Origin: Plecoglossus altivelis
Taxonomy: Eukaryota > Chordata > Actinopteri > Osmeriformes > Plecoglossidae
Direction: 5' to 3'
DNA length: 64,000 nt
Assembly: GCA_036571765.1 (NCBI GenBank)
Contig: BROE01000007.1
Location: 14,104,209 to 14,168,208 of the forward strand
A program made the translations under genes and the position numbers. Below the pieces are notes generated by a model. That model had not been told where the DNA came from, searched no databases, and saw only the letters and a program-made list of their open reading frames with translations. Numbering within the stretch: the stretch's first letter is position 1; each line of letters opens with the position of its first letter. Positions 1 to 11,504 of this stretch are shown piece after piece.

Positions 1-49
1 TTCGTAGGGCACCATGCTCCGGACCAGCCTAGGTAATGTCGTGTCCCTA

Positions 50-420
50 CCAGGTTTAGCCCGGCAGCCCGGGCTTGTAACCCTTCAAGTTGCTGCTTTC
101 GATTCCTCACCACTGCAGGAATTACAGAGTGAGGGATTGTGAACAACAGCACTTCTCCTGCCCTTCAGCTATACCATGACTGAGTTGCGCCTTGAGCAAG
201 GCACCGTATACCCCCAAATTGGCGCCTTCACCGGCGTGGTAGACAATAAGCTATGCTCCACTGCTCTGTCGGTTAAGTTCACTGTGTGTGGGTGTGGCGG
301 CGGATTGCTTCATCTATCACTCGTATCATTGTGTGCACTTGGATGCGTTCAAAGCTAAGAGGTAAATTGAATATTGGTGTAGACTCATACTTGACCAACC
401 TACATCCAATTCACTCTATA
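50..420 (+). repeat. tRNA-derived SINE remnant
   Basis: The stretch reads like a degraded fish SINE. An RNA polymerase III B-box-like segment (TTGCTGCTTTCGATTCC, about 89-105) is followed by a body with GCCTTGAGCAAGGCACCG near 190 and a tail with GTGTGCACTTGGATGCGTT near 334 and ACTCATACTTGAC near 383. A related tail recurs at 52190-52415 (GTGTGCACTTGGATGGGTT). The family name is not known to me. The short open frame here is a by-product. Confidence 0.55.
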
Positions 421-661
421 TAAAGATGTGTGTTTAGATCAAGGGTCTTCTTATATCCCATGTCTCTTGAAAGCAACCATCCTGCTAATGTTTCAGTTAA
501 CACTGCAAAAAAGTGGCTTTATCAGCATTCCAGAGCAGTTGTTAATCTAGGTAGTAGCTAGACTAGAAGACGTGAACGTGGAAACAGTCTGGATGCTTCT
601 CTTAATGGAAAACTGGTTCGAAAGTCTCCACTGTTTGTAGATGTCGCATGATGTAATGTAA

Positions 662-693
662 ACCCACCCCTGTATACATATACAGGGGTGGGT
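662..693. repeat. Perfect 15-bp-arm palindrome
   Basis: Two exact 15-base arms (ACCCACCCCTGTATA and its reverse complement) are separated by only CA. Nearby, CCTAATAATTCTGC occurs at about 718 and again at about 900, the second time followed by CCCCCCTGTATATATT, so the palindrome sits inside a repeat-like block between about 660 and 930. It may be a terminus or internal hairpin of a mobile element. The rest of 421-880 shows nothing else. Confidence 0.8.
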
Positions 694-962
694 ATATATT
701 TGTTTTTTATTAAGTTACCTAATAATTCTGCACAGTAAAAGTTACCTGCACACAAACTAAGCCTCCTAAGATAGTCAAAACAAAAAAAGCCCCACTCCAA
801 ATTCCAGAAATACTCATCTTGGATATTATGAGTCTTTTGGGTTGATTGACAACATAGTTGTTGTTCAATAAAAAAAATGAATCCTCAAAAATACAACTTG
901 CCTAATAATTCTGCCCCCCCTGTATATATTTCCTGTAAGCTGTTCTTTCTGAGTGTACTTGC

Positions 963-3766
963 CTTGAATATGTGGCTCCTGTTCTTTTTGGCGAGAGCCA
1001 GGCTTGGGTGCCTGTGGAGGCCTTCGATGATGAAGATGTTCTGAAGCAGGAGCTCCAGAAGACTGAGGAGAGAGTAGGCGAGGTCCAGGCTTCCCAGGAT
1101 CCCGCTAGGCCCCACAGCCAGGGCAGCCACCACACAGAAGTAGGACAGGCCCAGCTGGCCCAACGCGGCCCCCACCAGGAGCAGCACGTCCAGGCTGCGC
1201 GTGGGGTTGTGCCCCCCTTCCGTGGCTCTCCTCTCCAGCTTGTGAATCAGCATACCAGCCAGGGAGCAGATGGACATGACTGGCATCACCGCCAGATGGT
1301 AGCCGTAGAATATGAGGAAGGCGTTGGTGCGAGTCTGGAGTTGGCCGACCCACACTTGATACAAGATGAAGGAAGTCGCTCCAGCTATGAGGACCAGAAA
1401 ACCCAGCAGCGGGCCAAACAAGATCCCATCCTTGTGAACGATTCGCAGGGTCAACTTCTGGCTGTGAGAGGCGTGAGGACCAGGACTCACCCTCCGACCC
1501 ACGTTCTTCCACATGACGTAGAGCATGCAGCCGGCCATCAGGTAGTATTCGATGTTAAAAGGGTACAGAACTTCGTAGCCTTTCCGGAACACGAGGCAAA
1601 CTGCACTCGCTCTGCACATGCATAGAGTTGCATTGATCCCACCTGAGATTTAAACACAGATAAACTGGATTTTTCACGAGCAAGACAATCTGTGACAGGA
1701 TTTGATGCATTGTGTTTTGTTAGTGTGTCTTTTCTGATATGTGTGTGGGACTGAATGGGGGGGGGATCTTGACTGTTCAAGACAGGGCTGTCCAGTCTGG
1801 CCATCTGCCCTCATGTACTGTAGCTTTCAACTTCAACCCCGGTGGAAACAAACATGATTCGCCTTGTTACCTGGCAAATGATAACAACCAGGTGTGTGAT
1901 GATCAGGGTTCAAGTCAAAACCTACAGAACAGTGGCTCTTCCAGGAATGGAGGTAGAGGGAGCCTACCTGTGGACCTTGTAAAGCCATAGGAAGTGTTGG
2001 TGAAATGATCTTCATAATCGTCCTTTTCTAACTCAATCTCCTGGTGGATCGTGTCCTCCGAGATGGCGTGTAACCATAGCAACAGGTCTGCACTGAGGGT
2101 CACCATGAGGCCAGACCTAGTCGATCATGAGGACAAACGCACACAAACACAAGGACAAACAAACACAGAAATGCAAATGTTTGTCGTTGAAAATAACAAA
2201 CGGATATCGCGTATGTGTTATCGCGTGAGACGCATGGCACCTGGTGACGATCTTGTGCTTGTGAATGCAATCTTTGGAGTGAGCCCAGAGGAAATAAGTC
2301 TACAGAGCAAAAACATAGAAGAAGACTTAACCAGGAAATACGTCTACAGAGCAAAAACATAGAAGAAGACTTAACCACAGTCCCTCAGTGAAAGAAAGAT
2401 GTGTGGAGGGGACAGACGCTTGGCAAGATCCTCACCTGCACCCCCAGAAAGGGAGCTTCAACAAAAGGAAAGATGACTTTGGCAACTGGTGAACAGACCT
2501 TGTAAAGCCATAGGAAGTGTTGGTGAAATGATCTTCATAATCGTCCTTTTCTAACTCAATCTCCTGGTGGATCGTGTCCTCCGAGATGGCGTGTAACCAT
2601 AGCAACAGGTCTGCACTGAGGGTCACCATGAGGCCAGACCTAGTCGATCATGAGGACAAACGCACACAAACACAAGGACACACACACACAAAAACAAACA
2701 CACACACAAACACAAGGACAAACAAACACAGAAATGCAAATGTTTGTCGTTGAAAATAACAAACGGATATCGCGTATGTGATATCGCGTATGTGTTATCG
2801 CGTGAGACGCATGGCACCTGGTGACGATCTTGTGCTTGTGAATGCAATCTTTGGAGTGAGCCCAGAGGAAATAAGTCTACAGAGCAAAAACATAGAAGAA
2901 GACTTAACCAGGAAATACGTCTACAGAGCAAAAACATAGAAGAAGACTTAACCACAGTCCCTCAGTGAAAGAAAGATGTGTGAGGGGGACAGACGCTTGG
3001 CAAGATCCTCACCTGCACCCCCAGAAAGGGAGCTTCAACAAAAGGAAAGATGACTTTGGCAACTGGTGAACAGCTTATCAAACATCTTACCCCATCCCTA
3101 AGGACAGCCAGCAGAGACTCACGCAGCGAACAGCAAAGACCACTCCGTGGAGAGGTCAACAGAAATGAAGAAAAAAAAATCCCCTAAATTCATCGATAAA
3201 CGTAACGACGAGAAAATGTTTGGGGGAAATGAAGCACCCTTTACTAGTCCTTGGCTGTTGCTGACTACACTCAGTGGAACATGAGCTGTGCAAAGTTCTT
3301 CATGTGCTTAGTTTACTGCTTCTTCTTGGCAGGTCACAGGTGTGCTGGAACAGACGGTGCACCTACCTGTGACGGGCGCTCCCCCAGCGTGGTGGTCTTT
3401 GTGTGGGGATGTTCCATGCTTCTTCCTGGCCCACAGCAGGTACCACAGCATCCAGGCCACGCTGGCTCCCATCAGCAGCAGGATAAACACCAGAGGTTCT
3501 TGGTGTTTAAGACCATATGGGTTGAGAGCCTGTCCAGCCACCAGCGCTGCTCCCAGCAGAACCACATTGAGGCCCAGAAGCCCGGATATGAGACGTCTGC
3601 CACTGGGAACCCACACCAGAACCGGTTCGGCGTCCTGGTCCGAGTCCTCCTCGCTCCTCGGGTTTTCCTCGCCCTGCAGGTCCTTTATCCAGGACACGCC
3701 CGGTTCTGAAACCATGATTTCAGCATTAGTACCGTGGTCTCTGAGTTCATACCGGTCCTCCGCCAT
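963..3766 (-). CDS. otop3: Otopetrin proton channel, otop3-like (partial; 3' exons outside window)
   Basis: Otopetrins are multi-pass proton-selective channels of the plasma membrane. Exon 1 (3766-3367) starts MAEDRYELRDHG and carries TM1 (LISGLLGLNVVLLGAALVAG), TM2 and the DHHAG motif. Next comes an exon near 3142-3013 ending FPFVEAPFLGVQ, then TYFLWAHSKDC...VTR (2876-2818 or 2299-2241), then GLMVTLSADLLLWLHAISED (from 2639, or 2116-1968), then the large exon 1642-963 with LYPFNIEY, YVMWKNVGR, NPTRSLDVLLLVGAALGQ and IFIIEGLHR. Phases agree for the proximal copy (exons 2299-2241, 2116-1968 and 1642-963). The exon 3142-3013 does not fit phase with exon 1, which suggests a one-base problem or a wrong boundary. 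The 963 end uses a GC donor (AAG|GCAAGT). The terminal exons with the last membrane segments must lie left of base 1. The middle exons are duplicated (see 1973-3075). Sequence feel is nearer OTOP3 than OTOP1 or OTOP2, but the paralogue is an inference. Confidence 0.88.
1973..3075 (-). repeat. Tandem duplication of otop3 middle exons
   Basis: Bases 1973-2495 are repeated at 2496-3075 almost without change. The extra length of the second copy is mostly additional CACACAAACA repeat near 2680-2715 plus a short repeat near 2775. Each unit holds the TYFLWAHSKDC exon (2299-2241 and 2876-2818) and the GLMVTLSADLL exon (starting 2116 and 2639), plus the end of the FPFVEAPFLGVQ exon. The junction at 2495/2496 falls inside coding sequence: the distal GLMVTLSADLL exon loses its donor and reads straight into the truncated FPFVEAPFLGVQ exon in a shifted frame. 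A transcript using both copies could not stay open across this fused exon. Confidence 0.85.
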
Positions 3767-4913
3767 TTCGATGGCCCCCCCACCCTCGACGTCTCTACTC
3801 GACTTTCTCCTGCTCGCTCAGTTCGTAGGTGCCTTTTACACGCTCCCCCTGACCTTCGTTGTGATAATTATGAACCTGAATGAGTCTTAGTCCTCTGAAT
3901 AATGGCATGTGTACTTTAGAGCCTGTTGAAAGAGTCTCCTTCTGATTCAAGTGTTTACTCCCGCCCACGTAAGGAGAGGGTGTGATCCATTAATCTTGGC
4001 GCACCTTTGAAACGAACGACTCAAGTACATTCCAGTGTAGATAAAGGTTCGGTCAGTAGAGCAGGTGATCGATTAGTTGATATAATACCCCAATACTGTT
4101 AGCCTGGATGGGGTACCCTGCAGATTTCGTACAATCTAAGCGGGGAACGTGTTTGTTTGAGATACGCTAAACAAACGTCCACATTATTACGGTCGGCAGC
4201 AGTCACTGACGTCACTGCAGGATAGCATTTTCAACGTCAAAGTGAATTTCAATGTCAAAGTCCTTGATAAAGTTTATCAGGTAGTCGCTTACCGTTGAAA
4301 CTTTTTCAGTTACAATGTTGGAATTGCCCTTTTCCCCTCAGCTCGTGCATTTATTGAAACCAAATAATAACAAAAGGACATGCTTTTCAAAATGATCAAC
4401 TAAAAAGCCTCACATTGAAGATAAACAGTGTTCTGTTTTAAGAAGTTGAGTCAGGACTGCATATCAATAGATTCCATCAATGCAAACTGTATACAGTTTT
4501 GCACGTTATGTAGAAGCGAAACACGTTTAATTAATTTATAATGAGAATGTCTTCACAATAGCCAGAATGGTTAAGGAGATCGCTAGTTTAATTCGTAATG
4601 TATTGTAACCAAGCAAACGAATCGAAACAAGTAACGTCACTTTTCTTTACTGGAACGATCCTTGACGGTGCAGATTTCGGGGTTTGGGAAGTAGGCGTAC
4701 ACATTACCCATCACCCCCCTTGTTTAACAAATAGACCTGGGCTGTGTGTGTCCTTGGCAACCACGCAGGATACTTGTTGTGGTCCATCCGCGTAAACACG
4801 AACAGCGACCATCGGACTGGATAAACTTGCCCCGAGTGCAGGGCAAGCTCGCAGCCACTGAATGCTTTACATCCGGACGTGAGGCTGGCTCGGGGCCGAG
4901 GGCCGTGGGCACA
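3767..4913. promoter_or_regulatory. Shared upstream region of divergent otop3 and ush1g
   Basis: This 1.15-kb stretch separates two start codons that point away from each other. It has no repeat arrays and no coding exon that I can support, so it should contain both 5' UTRs and both promoters. I could not fix a transcription start. The mammalian USH1G and OTOP2 genes are also head-to-head neighbours, so the arrangement appears old. Calling it a bidirectional promoter is an inference from layout alone. Confidence 0.5.
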
Positions 4914-5634
4914 ATGAATGACCGGTACCACCGGGCGGCCCGGGACGGCTACCTGGATATACTGAGGGAGGCTACACGGAAAGAGTTGAACGCGTCGGAT
5001 GAAGACGGAATGACACCGACGTTATGGGCCGCTTACCATGGCAACCTTGATGCGTTACGGTTGATTGTAGGAAGAGGGTAAGTTGCACGCGGATGAAACA
5101 TACTTTGAATCAACGTCGTTAAAACACCTGCAGCCCTGTTATTGACCTGTATTTCGCTTAAATATGCTGCCAACTCAGTTCATGCCAACAATGTCTCGTC
5201 CTGTCATATTCGCGCGCCAGTGCGCACAACGTGTATATCAACCTGGTGGAGCGAATCCCACGAGGGAGGTCATAGACCCACGATGGTAGCGACTCATGCA
5301 TCTTTGACATATAACATGCAATATATTGCATTGTTTTGGTCCAAATGTTACTACTATCGAAAAATGACATTACATGTTGGTTTCTGATGTGGAAACGTCA
5401 TGTAGGGGTTGCACGTAGAACAAAATAACTTAAACTGAGGAGTACAGTCAGTATTTCTGTGTGTATTATAATGGTATGCGAAGTATACATGCTCCTTCAG
5501 TCTAACCCTTTGTGCCAGTTTAGGATTTAATGTCACCTCGGCCCCCCTCACCCTCAGATCTCTGCAAGGAGATGGATGGACTGTTTAACATTTTAATAGT
5601 TTTGAAAGGTCACTGGCAGGAGGATGACCTCCCA

Positions 5635-5667
<33 letters not shown>

Positions 5668-8600
5668 TTTCACAGATGCACACACACACACACACACTTT
5701 CACAGATGCACACACACTCTCACATACACACACTTTCACAGACACACACACACACACACACTTTCACAGACACACCCACACTCTCTCTCACAGACACACA
5801 TACACTCACAGACACACACACATACACACTCATACTCTCTGACACACAGACACGTACACACACTCTCTTACAGAGACACACACACTCACACAGACACACA
5901 TATATACACTCATACGCTCTCTCTCACCGACACAAACACACACACACATATTCACGATGGGTCAGATCGTGATATGAAAGCCATCACCGAAGATCTCTCA
6001 CGGGTAATAAATCTTGTTTGATTGTGAAACAGCATCTGTTTAATAGCGATCCATTTACAGGAGCCTATTCCTTGCTCTGTATTGTAACTAACAAGGCTTC
6101 ACTGAAAGATAGTGCTTACTCTCCATAGACCCACACAGAACACAAACAGATCTAAGATTCGAGTGTGACCGTATCCCCTAATTAGTGTCCTGCACACAGT
6201 ACGCCACAATACGTTCTCGATGCAGAGACGGGAGGTTAAACCGGATCCTTGGTTAGAAGCAGTAAGGGTATATTCTGCTCTGATAAGTTTGAGCTACCCC
6301 TTCAGTCTAATCCCTTTTGTGTGAGTGTAGCATATCAGCTCTGTCTTTTGTTGAGGGTTAGCTGTGCTGGACAAAGCAGGTATGGGGAGGTATAAGATTA
6401 ACTACCTATTGTAATAGCTGCATTAAAAACCCCTTCTGTGACCCAGCCAGAATCAGAAATGAGGGTTCCTGCCGGTGTAATGGCCCCTGTGGGACACAGC
6501 CCCTGTGAAGGGTTTATAGGGCGTGCAATAAAGAGAGAGGCAGTCAAGCCTGATGGCGAAGACGGAGAGTGGAGGCGATGTTATGGAGGGAAAGGTCATC
6601 GTGATGGATTGGTCGTGTGGGAAACGCAATGGTAGCTGGAGGTTAGGCTCAATGACAGGGAAAGTGTCTGAAACTATGCAGGAGATTCAAGGGACAGGTC
6701 AAAGGTACACAGGAAGCTATCTACCTCAGACGTTTCTGTGTTTCTGAGAGTATTCCTGATTACTCCTGATTCGAGAGTATTCCTGATTACTCCTGATTCG
6801 AGAGTATTCCTGATTACTCCTGATTTGAGAGTATTCCTGATTCGAGAGTATTCCTGATTACTCCTGATTCGAGAGTATTCCTGATTACTCCTGATCCGAG
6901 AGTATTCCTGATTACTCCTGATTTGAGGGTATTCCTGATTACTCCTGATTTGAGGGTATTCCTGATTACTCCTGTTTTGAGGGTATTCCTGATTACTCCT
7001 GATTTGAGGGTATTCCTGATTACTCCTGATTTGAGGGTATTCCTGATTACTCCTGATTTGAGAGTATTCCTGATTACTCCTGATTTGAGGGTATTCCTGA
7101 TAACTCCTGATTTGAGGGTATTCCTGATTACTCCTGATTTGAAGGTATTCCTGATTCGAGAGTATTTCTGATTACTCCTGATTCAAGAGTATTCCTGATT
7201 ACTCCTGATTCGAGAGTATTCCTGATTACTCCTGATTCAAGAGTATTCCTGATTACTCCTGATTCGAGAGTATTCCTGATTACTCCTGATTTGGGAGTAT
7301 TCCTGATTACTCCTGATTTGAGGGTATTCCTGATTACTCCTGATTTGAGAGTATTCCTGATTACTCCTGATTTGAGGGTATTCCTGATTACTCCTGATTT
7401 GGGATTATTCCTGATTCCTGAGTGTTCCTGACTTCAGAATCTAAAACCGCTTGAGGTATGTTCAGGGCAGAGTATTTAGTAACAGACCAACATTAATTCT
7501 GGACCTGGGAGGGGATAGATATCCACTTTTCAACAGCCATGTGAAGCAAAGCAAAGTGGTCTGTGAATTCTAGATGACCCTAGGGAAGATGGGAACTGTA
7601 GTTTGCAGATTACTGCTTGCGACACGAAGGTGTGATTCCCTCACAGGAAGAGGTCTTTCGTATCCTGTCTCTAACTATTAAAACCATTAAGTATACAAGG
7701 AAGTAAATGACACTACAAAAATCTACAAACAGTACTGTTAAGTACTGACACAAACATCGGGAAGTTTTTACAAAATAATTGTGTCAGAGACAGGTGTACT
7801 GCTGGGGTCTGTTCTAAGGATTAAAACAGGAAGTTGAAATCAGGGTTAACATCAGAGAGGATGACCTCACGCTTGGGCTGGTAGCGTCTCTGTGGGTGTG
7901 TGTGAAAGATGGGCCTCAGTCTGTGTGTGTTGAATAATGCACGGTCACCACTGTCATGTTTCACCTGCGGGTCTTCAATTATTGAGCACACCACAGCTAC
8001 GACCCAGGTCGCCTGGGTGGAGGGAGAGACAGGAAGGGGCGGGCCTTGATCTCCAGACTAGGAAGTGAAATTAAGTCATCATCTTACTGCTTACCTCTGT
8101 ACTGTAGGATTAGGCTATTACATCACATGCATATGGGAATTCGATTGGCTATGTTAGTTAGCATGCAGTATAGCTTTTTATCACACATTGGTAGTCGGCC
8201 AAGCCAATTAGTTTATTTTTCTTCCTGAGTCCAGGGTTAAATGAAAGAGATACACTCTGTAAGTGGATCTCCATGACGACAGAGGCAGTGGCTGTCTCGC
8301 CTGGGCAGCTACATACTGAGTGGTTAATACCCAGCTTCAGGTCTGGGCCAGTACTCCCTGATGTGTGGTGGTCCCGGGCAGATGGGGTGGCTGGTGTCTG
8401 GCAGGCTGTGGAGGAGCTAGGGATGGCTGGGCTCTCTGGAGAGCACTGGCTCTCAGCTGGGCCATCTGGTTGTCTGGGTGTGCCGCCAGGCCCAGGGTCT
8501 AAAGGAGGCTAGCTAGGATGTGTATCCAGAGATGGTGCTGGTTGTCTGGGTGTGCGGCCAGGCCCAGGGTCTAAAGGAGGCTAGCTAGGATGTGTATCCA

Positions 8601-10883
8601 GAGATGGTGCTAGTTGGCTGGGGAACTGGTCTCCAGGACGGGCATGGTGTGGGCCAGACTGATTGTAATTATTTGCCATTTTTTGTGTGCGTGTAATGTG
8701 TATTTGGTGCCGTTTTTTACTAACTTATTTTAGTTGTTACTTCTTTTTTTCCATTTAGTTTATTGTCTTTTTTGTGCTTGTAAAAATCAAGTGGTTTACG
8801 TAGTGATAACTGTGAATGAACATACTAAGTATTTTTTATCGACAAATTACTTTTCTGGATTTCTCCACTAATTCTCCATCCACCGCCTCTCCTTCTCTCT
8901 GTCCAGTGGTGACCCAGATAAATGTGACATTTGGGGGAACACGCCTCTCCATCTGGCGGCTGCCAACGGACACCACAACTGCCTCTCCTTCCTCGTGTCC
9001 TTTGGTGCCAACGTGTGGTGTCTGGACAACGACTACCACACCCCTCTGGACATGGCCGCCACCAAGAACCACATGGACTGCGTCCGTTACCTAGACTCCA
9101 TCGCCGCCAAGCAGATCGCCCTTAACCCTAAGCTGGTGAGCAAGCTGAAAGATCGGGCGTTCCGCGCGGCGGAACGCAGAATCAAAGACTGCGCCAAGCT
9201 GCAGAGGAAACACCACGAGCGCATGGAGAGAAAGTTCCTCAAGGAGGATTCTGACAACTCGGACGCCATGAGCTTCTCCAGCTACAACAGCAGCAGCACG
9301 ACGGGTCGCAAGCTGCATCAGTTCGACACCGTCACCTCTAACATGCCATACTCACAGGTTGGGTCTCTCGCACGTCTCTCTTTTAATCTCACTCTGTAGG
9401 GAACGTTATACCTCGACTCGTAGAAGCATTCGATATGTTCTCAATCTGTCTCAGTCTGTAGAAGCATCCAATATGTTCTTTGTCAATGCTGTATTCCCAT
9501 CCTTACAGTATAGATCAGGGGTAGGCAATCCTGGTCATCAGTGGCCACTGTCCTGAAGGTTTTTCGACGTTTCCCTGCTCCAGCACACCTGATTCTTATG
9601 AATGGGATGAATGAAGCTCCTTGGAAGCCTGATAACGACCCTTCATTCGAATCAGAATCAGAAACAGAAAGGTTTTTATTGCCAGGTACAGCAGAGGGTT
9701 TGCGAAGAGCACTTTACAGTACTAGGAATTTGTCTTGGTTTCAGGTGCAAAACATATAAACAGATAAAAATTTTAAATAACAAAATAAACGATAATAAAT
9801 TAAATACAGTTGCGATTTACAATGTAAGTGTAAGTGAAATTGAAGGAGACTGTCCAAACATATATACAGATAACATATGTACACAAATGATAATAAATAT
9901 GTACACAGGTGTTCTAGAGCAAGGAAACATCTCAAACTGTCAGGACAGTGGCCTCTCAGAACCAGGATTGGACACCCCTGATCTAAGTGCTCCTCATGCG
10001 ATGGACTGCTCTGTTTTCTTGACATCTTTGTCAGTGGTGTTGTGTGCTTTTCTCTCAGGCCACCCTGCACTCCACAGCCAAGGGCAAGACCAAGATCCAG
10101 AGGAAGCTAGAGAAGAAGAAACAGGTGGACGGCACCTTCAAGATCTACGAGGACGGCCGAAAGAGCCTGCGTTCCCTCTCAGGCCTCCAGCTGGGCAGCG
10201 ACGTCCTGTTCCTCAAGCAGGGCACCTACGCCAACTCCAAAGACCGCTCGCGCCTCAACATCCGCGACATGTTCCCCCGCGGGAAGCATGACGACGACGC
10301 AGACACCATATCGCGAGCCCTCAGTGACCCGGGCCTCCACGAGGCAGCTTACTCAGAGATCAGCGGCGATTCGGGCCGAGACTCCCTGTTCACCCGGCCT
10401 GGGCTGGGTACCATGGTGTTCAGGAGGAACTACGTCAGCGGGGGGCTGTTCGGCATGGGTGCCCGGGATGAGGGCAGCGTGGTGGGCAGCGAACCGGTAG
10501 GGAGGGCGCCCAACGTACGTCTGCGTGGACGTCTTCCCCGCCGCTCGCCCAGCTTGGACGAGGACAGCATCGGGAGTGCCCTGAGCCTGCAGGAGAGGAA
10601 CCTGCAGGAGCTACCGTGGGAGGAGGCTGACGTGGGTCTGGAGGAGGAGCTGGAGCCTGAGAGCAGGCCTCTGGAGACCTTCCTGGCCTCCAACAGCTTG
10701 GAGGAGTTCATGAGTATCTTCAGGAGGGAGAAGATCGACTTGGAAGCCCTACTTTTGTGCTCCGACCAAGATCTCACCAGCATCCACATCCCCCTGGGTC
10801 CCAGGAAGAAGCTTCTGGAAGCTTGCAGGAGGCGAATGGATGCCCTGGAAGAACCGGACGCCATGGAAGACACGGAGCTCTGA
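4914..10883 (+). CDS. ush1g: USH1G / SANS scaffold protein
   Basis: SANS is a cytoplasmic scaffold of the Usher type 1 complex at hair-cell tip links, binding harmonin and myosin VIIa. Three exons give 479 residues (human has 461): 4914-5077, 8907-9357 and 10059-10883, with clean GT-AG sites and matching phases. Exon 1 starts MNDRYHRAARDGYLDILREA. Residues about 1-130 are three ankyrin repeats (TPTLWAAYHGNLDALR, TPLHLAAANGHHNCLSF, TPLDMAATKNHMDCV). A basic helical stretch and the central region follow (LSGLQLGSDVLFLKQGTYAN, DSLFTRPGLGTMVFRRNY). The SAM domain is about 409-466 (PLETFLASNSLEEF... to PLGPRKKLLEACRRR). The C-terminus is DTEL, the PDZ-binding end used for harmonin. No frame break is seen. 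Intron 1 (5078-8906) is rich in tandem repeats and intron 2 carries a MITE. Confidence 0.97.
5637..5955. repeat. (CA)n microsatellite with CACTTTCACAGA interruptions
   Basis: About 320 bases of CA repeat are broken regularly by CACTTTCACAGA-type segments, inside ush1g intron 1. The histidine/threonine-rich open frames across it come from the repeat and are not genes. Confidence 0.95.
6745..7430. repeat. 27-bp minisatellite in ush1g intron 1
   Basis: About 25 copies of a 27-base unit (TTGAGGGTATTCCTGATTAC followed by TCCTGAT) run head to tail with G/A and T/C variants and a few shortened units. Because 27 is divisible by three, one frame stays open as a VFLITPDLR repeat (6923-7171). There is no sign that it is translated. 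The intronic sequence from 7431 to about 8460 shows no recognisable element. Confidence 0.95.
8468..8611. repeat. Two-copy 72-bp direct repeat
   Basis: A 72-base segment beginning GGTTGTCTGGGTGTG is present twice in a row (from 8468 and from 8540) with about one or two substitutions, inside ush1g intron 1. It looks like a recent local duplication. Confidence 0.85.
9516..9980. mobile_element. Palindromic MITE (CAGGGGT...ACCCCTG) with a nested insertion
   Basis: The element begins CAGGGGTAGGCAATCCTGGT and ends GGATTGGACACCCCTG, which are imperfect inverted termini. Its interior (CTGCTCCAGCACACCTGATT, CCTGATAACGACCCTTCATT) matches copies at 20040-20179 and 32192-32339. The termini resemble non-autonomous hAT elements of fish; I could not find an exact 8-bp target duplication. 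Roughly 9650-9935 is a second, AT-rich element starting AATCAGAATCAGAAACAG and containing GGTTTTTATTGCC, inserted into it. Confidence 0.7.
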
Positions 10884-11498
10884 GGTTCTATCAGGTCAAA
10901 AACTGTCCTCAGGCCAAAATACTGTCCTATCTGATGTCAGAATGACGTTTAGACGCAAGGACGCACGTGTCCGTCGCTATGCCAACATTAAATTCCTGAG
11001 TTCGATAGGCTACGCGTGCTCGCGGTAAACTGTCCTAGTTGCTACACAGGTTACTTGTTGTGAAGTTTAGCATTTAGACCTATACAATTTTTTTTTGCCT
11101 ACTCTACGATTTAAAGTTTTCACTCGATCAACATTCTTGAGACAGCTAGTATTGCTTTCCCGATCTGTTACAGTCGATGCAAAATGAGTAAATTTTTCGA
11201 CAAAAAAAGTCTGTTAGCTAGCACCAGTTATCAAACGACTGTAAAATACTGTAGGGCAGTTTTTGGCACTTGGACAGTTTTTGGCACTTGGACAGTTTTT
11301 GGCGTGACAGTTCTCCTCTGGATCATCTCAGAGCTCATTCTCAGCCAAACCTGTCACATGAACTACATGGAGATGTGTACACCCTCAGTTATAAAGTTTC
11401 AACGATTTTGTCCGTTGATCTTGAATCTCTACAAAGAGACATGGACTGGTTAATGGGGACATCTAGTGGACAGTTACAGAACCGTTGAAAAGAATACA

Positions 11499-11504
11499 TT
11501 AAAA
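11499..11504 (+). terminator. Candidate ush1g poly(A) signal ATTAAA
   Basis: ATTAAA lies about 615 bases after the ush1g stop codon and is followed by T/GT-rich sequence (GTGTGTGTTTGTTTATATT near 11531). It is the first plausible signal, but an isolated hexamer is weak evidence. Bases 10884-11498 would then be 3' UTR. Confidence 0.35.

Noticed and set aside
972..1625. 217-codon plus-strand frame
   Set aside because: Shadow of the large otopetrin exon on the minus strand.
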